From Aplectana chamaeleonis (Eukaryota; Nematoda; Chromadorea; Rhabditida; Cosmocercidae): a stretch of 64,000 nt of DNA. Positions 36,934 to 45,484 of the stretch are shown in pieces. The notes below the pieces were generated by a model, which saw nothing but the letters and a program-made list of their open reading frames with translations, had not been told where the DNA came from and searched no databases. Each line of letters starts with the position of its first letter. Position 1 is the stretch's first letter. The stretch lies in contig JAPDOI010001520.1 in the NCBI GenBank assembly GCA_029168955.1, forward strand, positions 1 through 64,000, in the 5' to 3' direction. The position numbers and the translations under genes are program-made.

Positions 36934-38200
36934 GGTATTAGATGACTCGAAAAAAATTATAGACTCCCATTATGTTCAATCGAGCTGCTGAAACACATGA
37001 GTGTGTGAACATGTGGTTGGCAATCGATTGGCTTCACCATGAAACCATATTTGAACAGAAATTCGAATTTCAGAGGCGCCAGAACTCAAAAAAATTGCTT
37101 TGTTTTTTTTCAATTGCTGAACTTTTACGTGTTTTTCAACAAATTTCTTTATTTCAAAAGAAGATTGAAGGATACGCTCTCAGAAGAGGAAAACATAAAA
37201 TCTTGAAATCAGGAAATTCTCGTGTGGATCAATATTATCTCACAAAAAAACTGTAATGAAATCAATTACATAGGGGAGTGTTCTGGAATAGATCACATAA
37301 AAAGCCACCAACAAATGAAAAAGTGTTCAAGAGTTTAAGTAAGGGTGCGATCAATACCTCAAATGAGATCGAAAACAGAAAAATTAGTGTGGATGAAGGA
37401 TCGATGGCGACACCCCTCGCCGACGATAGAACTGGTCCAGACCATTCCTCGCCACTGCCCGCTAGCGGCGTCGCTGCGGGAGCCGCTGCTGTCGCAGCGA
37501 CGAGAACACTCTGCGAGGTGCCCGCGCCGCCGCTCTCGCGCGGTACGTTGCCGCCCCCTCCCGCTGCGTGCCCCCCACTCTCCACCATTGCCCCGCCGCA
37601 GCGAGACTCTCCGCGGCTCAACTCTGCAGACCCCTTTACAGTATGTCAGCCCTCCGCGATACGTCGCTGCGACGGACACGCGACACCTGTTTCTCCGATG
37701 CTAGTCCCGCCACAATTTGTGCTAAATATCATGACAGCGACAATGTATACCAGAGTCGTGCACCAGCAAAAAAGGTCGATTTAGGTGCTATTTATGATTG
37801 CTAATTGAAATTCAACATCAGTGGAGGATTTTTCCGTGTTTTTTTTTTTCGTATAGGTCGTACTTCAGTAGATCAAAAGAAGACTTTACTAAGAAGAACT
37901 CGACAATCATATATCATTGTGAACGCTGCCTTAAACCTTTGTCATAGTTTTTACTCCATAGCGACCACTGCTGCCGGACTGTTGCTGATGTTGGCGGCAG
38001 CTGTAGCTGCTGTCAGTAATATGATCAATACCAGTGTTGACCCTGCGCTGCCTCGGACGTAGGTTTTACCGGAGGACTGTATCTTCAAATAAAATTCCAA
38101 AAGTTTTCGCGATTCCGAGTAATGAACTTTCTTTTTATGATCCGTAACTGGAAAATTGGATTCAAGATATCATTAATCGAAAAGTTTCTAGAATTACATA
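36934..38200. other. Unassigned DNA with a GC-rich island
   Basis: No gene recognised. About 37400-37720 is strikingly GC-rich, with short palindromes such as CGCCGCTAGCGGCG, and is open in several frames on both strands. That openness follows from base composition, and the predicted peptides are low-complexity (Pro, Ala, Arg) without a known domain. It may be a promoter-like island or a piece of an unrecognised element. Confidence 0.3.
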
Positions 38201-38302
38201 GTTAGCTCTTCAGATGTTCGGGATCTCGGCGTACGTCTAGATAGTAGCTTAACCTTTGGGAACCATATTTACATCACTGTGCGCAAGGCATTTTTAGTAC
38301 TA
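38201..38302 (+). pseudogene. CR1-like LINE reverse transcriptase, left part
   Basis: The frame reads DVRDLGVRLDSSLTFGNHI then VRKAFLVL. This is the region just downstream of the catalytic core in CR1/Jockey-type non-LTR reverse transcriptases. It stops at the codon CTA (38300-38302), where a mariner inserted at the TA. Joining 38302 to 40258 restores an open frame, so this and 40258-40770 are halves of one gene. Stops just upstream show it was already decayed or is 5' truncated. Confidence 0.8.
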
Positions 38303-38307
38303 CCACG
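38298..38307 (+). repeat. 10-bp target duplication, left copy
   Basis: TACTACCACG here is repeated exactly at 38999-39008 and brackets the 691-bp palindromic element. The second half of the word (CCACG) is the first five bases of the mariner end, so the palindromic element inserted after the mariner. Confidence 0.85.
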
Positions 38308-38998
38308 TATACTTGTTCCAGATGGAATTTATTTCGAATATCCGACTTTTCGACTATAGTCGGATATTACACATTTTCGAATATTCGACTTTTCGACTGT
38401 AGTCGGATATCACACCTTTTCGAATATTCGACTTTTCGACTGTAGTCGGATATCGCCCTTTTTCGAATATTCGACTTTTCGACTGTAGTCGGATATCGCA
38501 CTTTTTCGAATATTCGACTTTTCGACTGTAGTCGGATATCGCACTTTTTCGAATATTCGACTTTTCGAATAAAAAGTCGACTTTTTTATCCGACTGAAAC
38601 AGTCGGATATTCGTCCGATTATTCGATTCGGAGCATGTAAACTATGCAGTTCCAGATGGAATTTATTTCGAATATCTGACTTTTCGACTATAGTCGGATA
38701 TTACACATTTTCGAATATTCGACTTTTCGACTGTAGTCGGATATCACACCTTTTCGAATATTCGACTTTTCGACTGTAGTCGGATATCGCCCTTTTTCGA
38801 ATATTCGACTTTTCGACTGTAGTCGGATATCGCACTTTTTCGAATTTTCGACTTTTCGACTGTAGTCGGATACCGCACTTTTTCGAATAACCGACTTGTC
38901 GAATAAAAAGTCGACTTTTTTATCCGACTGAAACAGTCGGATACTCATCCGACTGAAACAGTCGGATACTCATCCGATTATTCGATTCGGAACAAGTA
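38308..38998. mobile_element. 691-bp element of 43-bp palindromic units
   Basis: The element is two related halves offset by 334 bp. Each has six units of exactly 43 bp (starts of the GACTTTTCGAC word at 38344, 38387, 38430, 38473, 38516, 38559 and at 38678, 38721, 38764, 38807, 38850, 38893), followed by a terminal block with the stem TCCGACTG-AAA-CAGTCGGA. Each unit holds the palindrome CGAATATTCG and a CGAC...GTCG stem. The ends are inverted (TACTTGTTCC / GGAACAAGTA) and are flanked by a 10-bp direct repeat. No coding potential. A target duplication of 9-10 bp suggests a Mutator-like or foldback-type mover, but no transposase is present to prove it. Confidence 0.85.
38344..38601 (+). repeat. 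43-bp tandem units, first block of six
   Basis: Six units spaced exactly 43 bp apart, nearly identical. They differ mainly in the last bases before the T run (TTACACA, TCACACC, TCGCCCT, TCGCACT). The second block (38678-38935) repeats the same order of variants, so the whole half was duplicated rather than each block expanding separately. Confidence 0.9.
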
Positions 38999-39085
38999 TA
39001 CTACCACGCCGTCCAATAATTCCCTCCGAAAATTTTCAAAATTCTATAATTTTCCTTAGAAGTGTTATAATATCAGGCAAGAGTA

Positions 39086-39105
39086 AGAACCTTCTAGAAG
39101 GTTCT
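39086..39105 (+). promoter_or_regulatory. Perfect heat-shock element in mariner promoter
   Basis: AGAACCTTCTAGAAGGTTCT is a perfect 20-bp palindrome and consists of four contiguous, alternately oriented nGAAn pentamers, the consensus binding site of HSF1. It lies 21 bp before the TATA box at 39126 and 66 bp before the transposase ATG. A further GTTCT follows at 39111. Binding is inferred from sequence only. Confidence 0.7.
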
Positions 39106-39125
39106 TCAAAGTTCTATGCTAGGGG

Positions 39126-39132
39126 TATATAA
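39126..39132 (+). promoter_or_regulatory. TATA box of mariner transposase
   Basis: TATATAA sits 39 bp upstream of the transposase ATG (39171), in the expected place for a short 5' leader starting about 30 bp downstream of the box. Confidence 0.55.
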
Positions 39133-39170
39133 GGCGCAGTCGCCGCGGCTAGCTACCAGTACAAGCTAAA

Positions 39171-40182
39171 ATGGACCAAGGTCGAATTCGTACGTTCGTG
39201 TACTACGAGTGGCTGCTGGGCAACGACACGGGCACCGCGGTCGCCAACATCTGCAGAGCGTGCAAGGAGGATGCAGTGTCCCAACGCACAGTCAGCCGCT
39301 GGTTCAATCGTTTCGAGAGCGGCGACAAGAGTCTCGAGGACAGGGAGCACAGCGGGAGGCCTTCTACGGTGGATGATGACGAAGTCCGTCGCTGTATCAA
39401 GGAGAAGCCGGAAGCTACCACCCGTGAACTGGCGACGACGCTCGGCTGCAGCAAGTCCACCATCCACAATCGACTCAACTTACTCGGCTACCACAAAGTT
39501 CTGGCCCATTGGATACCCCACCGTCTGACGGACGCCAACAAGCAGAGCCGCGTGGCCGTCTGCCAGTCCCTCCTCCTTCGTCCGCACCGCAAATAGTTTC
39601 TCGAGGACCTGGTCACTGGAGATGAGAGCTGGGTCCTCTACGACAACGTCACCCGCCATGCCGTCTGGATTCCGCGCGGGGAAGAGCCGCCGACGACGCC
39701 GAAAGCCGACCTGCACCCGCTGAAGATCATGCTCTGCTGGTGGTGGGACACCAAGGGCATGCAGTACTTCGAGCCGCTCCCGCAAGGCAGGACTGTCACC
39801 GCCTCCATCTACACCAATCGGCTCAAGAAACTAGCCGCCGCCATCCAAGAAAAGCGTCCCCGACGGGCCTCGGTCCACCTGCTGCACGACAACGCGCGCC
39901 CCCACGTGGCGAAGGAAACCCAGCAGAAGTTGGCGACGCTCGGCTGGGAGACGGTTGCCTATACGCCGTATTCCCCGAACCTCGCCCCCTCCGACTACCA
40001 CTTGTTCCGCCCGCTGAAGCACCACTTGGCCGGAAGAAAATTCACCAACTGCGACAACCTCAACCGACATCGCGGACTTCTTCGAATCGCAGCCCCCGGA
40101 GTTCTGGGCGAAGGGCAACGGCGACCTGCCCAATCGATGGGCCACTGTTGTGGATAACTGTGGTGATTATATTGCTGATTAG
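39171..40182 (+). pseudogene. Mariner transposase, one stop and one frameshift
   Basis: About 337 codons for a D,D34D transposase of the mariner family, which cuts the element out at its inverted repeats and inserts it at TA. The start MDQGRIRTFVYYEWLLGND is followed by a helix-turn-helix half (VSQRTVSRWFNRFESGD), the linker SLEDREHSGRPS, a second helix-turn-helix (TTRELATTLGCSKSTIHNRL) and WIPHRLT. The catalytic domain has aspartates at 39621 (TGDESW), 39888 (LLHDNARPHVA) and 39993 (LAPSDYHLF), with exactly 34 residues between the last two. All three are intact. Defects are a TAG at 39594-39596 and a one-base phase change near 40062-40066, after which the C-terminus FFESQPPEFWAKGNGDLPNR continues to a TAG at 40180. 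The codons are markedly GC-ending, unlike the surrounding AT-rich DNA. With so few lesions it died recently. Confidence 0.93.
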
Positions 40183-40193
40183 ACTTGTTTTTC

Positions 40194-40199
40194 AATAAA
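40194..40199 (+). promoter_or_regulatory. Polyadenylation signal of mariner
   Basis: AATAAA lies 12 bp after the transposase stop and next to the right inverted repeat, as expected for a compact mariner transcript. Confidence 0.5.
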
Positions 40200-40257
40200 G
40201 TTGAAAAAAATTAAAAATGGTGAAATTTTCGGACAAGAATTCTTGGACAACCTGGTA

Positions 40258-40770
40258 TTTGCGATTTTGAGAAATATCAAATGCAACGATTCTTCGGTGA
40301 TAATAAGGTTGTACAAAGCATATGTGATGCCCATTCTAGAGTATGGGTCTCAGATATGGAGTCCATTTACGAGAAAAGCGCAACTCAAGATAGAAAAGGT
40401 GCAACACACCTTCACACGTGTGTTAATATATGGACGTATTCCTGACTCGGAATAACCGCTATCGACGCCTAGTTATAGAGAACGGTTGATTTTGTTCAAA
40501 CTACAGAGCTTACTTTATCGTAGCGTCTTTAACGACTGAGTATTCGGTTTCAAAAATTTTCGAGGTGAACTGAGGTTGAGACCGAGCAAGTATTGGATTT
40601 TCTGGCCGCCGTGGATCTTTTGAGATTTGCTGATTGTCACTTCTTGCGTTCTGCCAGGTCACGCAACTACACAATTTAGAATGGCGTTTCCGACAATTTT
40701 TTTCATGTATTGGTGGTTTGCCTTGGCGTGGAAGCGTCCTCGCGAACGTTTCTCTCAAACCAAACAACGA
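40258..40770 (+). pseudogene. CR1-like LINE reverse transcriptase, right part
   Basis: This continues the frame interrupted at 38302: FAILRNIKCNDSSVIIRLYK then YVMPILEYGSQIWSP and LKIEKVQHTFTRVL, all typical of the C-terminal thumb region of CR1-like non-LTR retrotransposons. Then come a TAA (40453), PLSTPSYRERLILFKLQSLL, another stop, and after a frameshift RSARSRNYTI and NGVSDNFFHV, the usual C-terminal end. The gene is inactive through several stops and frameshifts. What precedes the left part is 5' truncated, as is common for LINEs. Confidence 0.8.
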
Positions 40771-41192
40771 GATATGTAATTTGGTGTACGGGCTACAGGC
40801 TGTATGATCAACCTACCAGTCCCATGAGGGAAGGTCAGTAAACTCACGTTCCGAAGCTCTGCTAGTCTTCAAAGGTGTCATAGCTGGCTGACACGTCCAT
40901 TTTCAGCTCTGGCTCGTATAGAGAATTTCAGTCTGTGAGAAATTTTTTCAAATAAAATGTCGCTTCTTAACGCTGTTACTGAGCTAAAACCATTATGCTG
41001 CTAAATGAGTCGGCACTCATTCTGGAAATATCCTGTTATGTGTGTTTGTTTATTCTCATTGTTTCGATTCATTCTTTGTGTTTGGTATTGTTCTGTTTTT
41101 TTTAGTTATTAATGTAGAACATCGATCATGTTACTGTCTTGCTTATTCACTTGATAGTTGTTCTTGACGAGTTCTCCTGAGTGCAGAAATAG
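40771..41192 (+). other. Probable 3' untranslated region of the CR1-like LINE
   Basis: No coding sequence is seen between the decayed reverse transcriptase end and the ATAA tail. The position suggests the LINE's 3' UTR, but the assignment is by context only. Confidence 0.45.
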
Positions 41193-41193
41193 A

Positions 41194-41233
<40 letters not shown>

Positions 41234-41237
41234 CAAA

Positions 41238-41272
<35 letters not shown>
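41193..41272 (+). repeat. (ATAA)n microsatellite, probable LINE tail
   Basis: About twenty ATAA/AAAT units with one interruption (AATAATCAAAT). Simple repeats of this kind commonly form the 3' tail of nematode non-LTR elements, and it lies downstream of the CR1-like fragment on the same strand. Confidence 0.85.
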
Positions 41273-41274
<2 letters not shown>

Positions 41275-41751
41275 ATATTGGACTTTAAACGTCGTTACCA
41301 AGGACAGTATAACGAAACCATGAGGGGGGGACTAAATTTGGGTGCAACTGCGAGAGAGTGATTCACAGTACAATCTTGACTCTAGAAAATTTACACATTT
41401 CTGAACCTTGTTAAGACGTTTCCGACTGTTTGTCTATTCCTTGTGCATTTTTCGTTTCTACCTGATCATAGTGCCGAAGATAGATAAAAATCATTCTATT
41501 TTCACAGAAAAAAAAAAGAAATTTCTTGGTGCTGTTGTCGTGTAAGCAAAGTTTGTGCTTAAAGAAATCATTTTTGACATACATTAGACATAAACAATTG
41601 AAGTATATCACTTAGAAGCTAGAAACAAAAATTGTCCTACACAAACAAGCGATTTTCCAAATTTCCTTGTCCTAGTCACAAAAGCGAAGTTTTGCAGGAA
41701 TAACAGCGATTCCCTGTCTGTTCTGGACCTACCGGGTTAAAAAACACATAT
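41273..41751. other. Spacer before the RTE insertion
   Basis: AT-rich DNA with no recognised gene or repeat. It is the old flank into which the RTE element inserted; its last bases begin the duplicated target at 41752. Confidence 0.5.
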
Positions 41752-41769
41752 ACAACCCAGGAAGAGAAA
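41752..41769 (+). repeat. 18-bp target site duplication, left
   Basis: ACAACCCAGGAAGAGAAA is repeated exactly at 44977-44994, bracketing the RTE element. Confidence 0.93.
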
Positions 41770-41967
41770 CCCAGGATGACACGCAAATTTGTGAAGCGTT
41801 CCAAAATTTTTGGTGGCGAAGTCCGTTCCTCCACGTGGTGCCACTGGAAACTCCCTGTGTAAAAGCAGGGTAAGCAGAACACGGATACTTACGATTCCGA
41901 CGCCAGACTCCAGTGACAAGCCGGTCGATGACAACAAAACCCGGGACTCTCCCGGGGTCACAACACC

Positions 41968-44959
41968 ATGGACGTGGCCTTCAGGAACCAAACGATAGCT
42001 AGGGCGTCCGCCAGAATTGGCGCGCGTCGGAGCCCGACCGACGTGCCAAATATGCGAGGGTTACCTACGAATTCTGGACGACGTAGGTTAAAGAAGCTAG
42101 TCCTCAGTGGAAGCGGCGATTCTCGCAAGAAACACTCACCTTCCACCCGATTCGCGACTCTGAATGTGGGATCGATGACTGGACGAGCGGCAGAAGTCGC
42201 AGCTGCACTCAAAGAGAGAAGAGTTGATGTGTGTGCCGTGCAAGAAACAAGATGGGCTGGTGCGAAGTCTAAAGACATTGGTGCTGGTTACAAGCTGATC
42301 TTCAATGGCAGTCCACGAACGACAAACGGAGTTGGAGTTATCGTTTCTGAGCTCTATCGTGATTCTGTTGCTGAAATCTTCCGGTACGATGACCGTCTCA
42401 TGAAAATCGTTTTTGTCATCAATTCTCGCAAGATGCATTTCTTCAGCGCATATGCTCCACAGAGCGGCTGCTCGTCACGAACGAAAGATGATTTTTAGGC
42501 ACTCCTTGATTGTGAAACCGCTGCCGTTCCGGTAGAAGATTGTCTTGTTGTAGCTGGCGACTTGAACGGCCACGTGGGACAGGCGAGCAACGGACATCCC
42601 AGTCATGGTGGGTTCGGCTAAGGACGAAGAAATGACGATGGCGAGCGGATTCTCGACTACGCTGGTAGTCACGACCTCATACTGCTGAATACATGGTATA
42701 GAAAGCGTTGCTCTCAGCTAGCAACGTATCACAGTGGAACCGTTTCGTCGCAAATCGATTACTTCCTTGTGAGGAGCAAAGACCGCACGTTAGTTACTGA
42801 TGCCAAAGTCATTCCCTATGAGGCGGTGGCTACTCAACATCGTCCACTCATCTGCACGCTCCGCGTTAGCCCTCCGAAACAACAGCGCGCAGACCTCACA
42901 GGTCCTGCAAGGATCAAGTGGTGGAATTTCAAGGACAAGGCATCCGAAGTAATTGTTCGGATCCGTCTACCGCAGATCACAAGCGTCGAAGAGAGCTGGG
43001 AGGAAGCAAAGAGGAGCATAGTTCAAGCTGCTCGCAACGTTCTTGGAACGACAAAGCCTGGACGGAGGTACATCGAGAAGGAAGCGTGGTTATGGACTGA
43101 CGAAGTAAAGGCATGTGTACGAAGGAAGAAGGCTCTTTACCACGCTTTTCTCAAAGAGAAAACCCCGGCCAACTGGAAAGAGTATCAAGTCGCGAAAAGT
43201 GCGGCTAAGAAGGCAGTAGCGAGAACGAGAGGTCAACGATACGAAGCTTTATATCGCAGGCTTGACACGAGAGAGGGCGAGCGCGATCTCTACCGGCTCG
43301 TCAGGTCACGAAACCGAAAGACGAAGGATATAGAGAAGTGTTGGGATAAACGATGGACATGGTCGGCTGCTATCGAATGCCGAGCAGGCGAGGGAAAGGT
43401 GGCGGCAGTACTTCGAAGCAGTTTCGACAGAAGAGTTCCCGCATCCCCCGTTACCTCATGCTCTTCCCGTTTATGAGGCGGTGTCGCCTATCACAGCAAG
43501 CGAAGTAGAAGAGGCTCTGAAAGCGATGAAGAATGGCAAAGCTACCGGACCTGATGATATTGCCGCCGAGTTATGGAAGAGTCGAAGTTGGAACCCAACT
43601 GCCTGGCTTGCATTGTTATTCAACCGCATTGTGACTGAGCGCAAGGTTCCCTTAGACTGGAGGTCAAGCACCACAGTCCCGATCTTCAAGAAGAAAGGGA
43701 GTCCTGCTGAATGTTGCAACTACCGACCCATCCGACTTCTTAGCCATACAATGAAGATTTTCGAGAGGATTCTGGAGAGAAGAATACGTGATGTCGTTGA
43801 GCTGAGCGTAAATCAGTGTGGTTTTGTCAGGAACTGCGGCACCGTCGATGCTATCCATGCGACCCGACTTCTTGTGGAAAAGCATCGTGAAAAAGGAGAA
43901 GCTGTTCACCTCGCCTTTCTTGATCTTGAGAAAGCGTTCGACAGAGTCCCTCACGAAGTAATATGGTATGCTCTGCGTAGCCGAGATGTCCCCGAAGAAT
44001 TGATCGATTGGGTGAAGCTTTTGTACGTGGACACGTCAAGTTGCATACGATCCGCGGCAGGAACATCAAGGCCTTTCCGAATCACTGTTGGAGTTTATCA
44101 AGGCTCCGCCCTCTCCCCTTTGCTCTTCATCATCGTCATGGATGTCATCACACGAGATTTGCAGAGTTCAGCACCTTGGACACTGTTGTATGCTGACGAC
44201 GTGATACTCGCCTCAGACAGCAAAGGAAATCTCCAAGCACAAGTTCAAGCTTAGCACGACAGACTGGCAGCATCCGGCTTACGACTCAATAAAAAGAAAA
44301 CCGAATACATGACAAATGCGAGTTGTGACGATTCCATCCAAGTCGACAACACAGTCTTGCCAAAAGCGCATACGTTTCGATATCTTGGATCAACGCTTTG
44401 CGATGATGGGACGCTGACGGCTGAAGTCGACGCACGCATCAATGCTGCTTGGTTGAAGTGGCGTACCGCGAGTGGAGTGCTCTGTGATAAAAAGGTTTGC
44501 GAAAGGCTCAAGTCAAGGATTTATCGTTCGGTTGTGAGGCCCGTCGCACTGTATGGCACAGAGTGTTATCCAATGACCAAGGAAGCAGAACGACGGCTCG
44601 GCGTGATGGAAACGAAGATGCTCAGGTGGAGTGGTGGATTGACCCGATTGGATCGAGTTCGGAATGAAGATGTGCGTGAAAGATTCGGTGTCGCGCCCAT
44701 TTCGGACAAACTTCGCGAAAATCGCCTAAGATGGTATGGGCACGTTCTGCGAGCTGGAGAACACTCGATAGCGAAAGCGGCTATGCAGCTCCAAGTGACG
44801 GGCCAGCGACCAAGAGGACGACCTAAGCAGAGATGGCTGGATGTCTTGCACAACGATATGAGAATTGCAGGCCTCCATCCTGACAACGCGAGTGACAAGA
44901 TCAAATGGCGGCAACGTTCGAGAAAAGCGGACCCTGCTACAATGCGGGACAAACGCTGA
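41968..44959 (+). pseudogene. RTE endonuclease-reverse transcriptase pseudogene
   Basis: A single ancestral polyprotein. The N-terminal apurinic-type endonuclease has TRFATLNVGSMTGRAAEV, VQETRW (catalytic Glu), FFSAYAPQSG, VVAGDLNGHVG (Asp, Asn) and the final QIDYFLV...HRPLIC. A basic linker follows, then the reverse transcriptase from ITASEVEEALKAMKNGKATG through VHLAFLDLEKAFDRVPHEVI and the YADD catalytic box at 44189-44200, which is intact. Next come a thumb (FRYLGSTLCDDGTLT) and the C-terminal LRWYGHVLRAGE...RPRGRPKQRW typical of RTE. Lesions are TAG at 42496, TAA at 42619, a one-base deletion near 43344, and TAG at 44252. The frame ends with TGA at 44957. Few lesions plus a perfect target duplication indicate a young insertion. 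Confidence 0.93.
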
Positions 44960-44976
44960 AGAAGAAGAAGAAGAAG
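44958..44976 (+). repeat. (GAA)n tail of the RTE element
   Basis: GAA repeats abut the right target duplication, marking the 3' end of the retrotransposed copy. Confidence 0.85.
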
Positions 44977-44994
44977 ACAACCCAGGAAGAGAAA
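44977..44994 (+). repeat. 18-bp target site duplication, right
   Basis: An exact copy of 41752-41769, immediately after the GAA tail. Confidence 0.93.
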
Positions 44995-45090
44995 AAAGTG
45001 TAAATTTGTTACATAGTGTTATAGAGAAAAGAAGGAACTGCACAATTTTATATGAAGGACGCCTTCGACGCGTATCATATTTGGACGCAC

Positions 45091-45162
45091 CTGTGTGACG
45101 AGTCCGGCATCACATGCATCTTTAGCTGAGATCTTCTCGGACAACAAAATCAATCGAGCTGC
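45091..45162 (-). pseudogene. Exon-like enoyl-CoA hydratase/isomerase fragment
   Basis: On the minus strand a 72-bp stretch reads ARLILLSEKISAKDACDAGL, closely resembling the segment of crotonase-fold enzymes (enoyl-CoA hydratases and isomerases) around the LL-GEKISA-EA...GLV-V block. It is preceded by TTTCAG and followed by CAG|GTGCGT, so it looks like an exon with splice sites. An adjacent open stretch (45163-45250, another phase) reads TPEERAAKLQYFYDSPAHH, which I cannot assign. No other exon of such a gene was found nearby. The neighbours on both sides are retroelements, so this may be one exon of a host gene with TE-filled introns, or a stray remnant. Confidence 0.35.
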
Positions 45163-45484
45163 CTGAAATGACCACATATAGACACGTATCGGCATGATGA
45201 GCAGGACTATCATAGAAATACTGTAGCTTTGCCGCTCGCTCTTCAGGCGTTTTAATGCTGAAGAACGCGATTCTGACCAGCCTACGTTCGTGTCAGTTCC
45301 AGCAGGATGATCTCATAGAGTCATTTGATGTTACCGCACTCTACACTAATCTGAACGACGATGAAGCCCTCCAAGCACTATCAGAAATGTTGAATGAACA
45401 TAGAATTCGTATTGTCACGTTTGGCTTCAGCAGTTCTCACATCATGACTCCTATCCGAAACTTTTTGAGCTGCAATATCTTCGA

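Larger units (their letters stand above)
39004..40255 (+). mobile_element. Full-length mariner transposon (cecropia/Hsmar1-like)
   Basis: Both terminal inverted repeats are visible: the left end CCACGCCGTCCAATAATTCC matches, inverted, the right end CTTGTCC...GTTGTCC...CCTGG (about 30 bp, imperfect). The TA target is duplicated at 39002-39003 and 40256-40257. It is 1252 bp long, as usual for mariners. It encodes one transposase (39171-40182), with a heat-shock element and TATA box upstream and AATAAA near the 3' end. It interrupts the CR1-like LINE, because removing it rejoins that LINE's open frame. Hookworm mariners related to human Hsmar1 (the element bandit) are known; this looks like that branch. 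Confidence 0.93.
41770..44976 (+). mobile_element. RTE-type non-LTR retrotransposon, near full length
   Basis: A 3207-bp element lies between perfect 18-bp duplications. It ends in a (GAA)n tail directly against the right duplication, the signature of target-primed reverse transcription. Its length fits a complete RTE element (about 3.2-3.3 kb). It carries an endonuclease and a reverse transcriptase in one ancestral frame, now broken. The 5' 200 bp also contain a short open frame (41810-41998) in another phase. Confidence 0.93.

Noticed and set aside
37278..37784. A 168-residue plus-strand open frame through the GC-rich island.
   Set aside because: It overlaps equally open frames on both strands and encodes low-complexity Pro/Ala/Arg-rich sequence with no known domain or splice context.
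38344..38935. Heat-shock-element-like GAATATTC pairs in the 43-bp units.
   Set aside because: Only two correctly spaced pentamers occur together (GAA-TA-TTC); the neighbouring TTC is adjacent without the 2-bp gap, so the minimum of three alternating units is not reached.
38688..38948. A minus-strand open frame with repeated KSRIFEKG-type peptides.
   Set aside because: It is a by-product of the 43-bp units inside the palindromic element; 43 is not a multiple of three and the sequence is built of hairpins.
41810..41998. Short open frame at the RTE 5' end as a separate ORF1 protein.
   Set aside because: It could equally be leader sequence. It is 62 codons, in a different phase, and shows no motif I recognise.
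45163..45250. Adjacent minus-strand peptide TPEERAAKLQYFYDSPAHH as a second exon of the enoyl-CoA hydratase-like gene.
   Set aside because: It is in another phase and the gap to the next acceptor would make an intron of about 23 bp. No family match is recognised.
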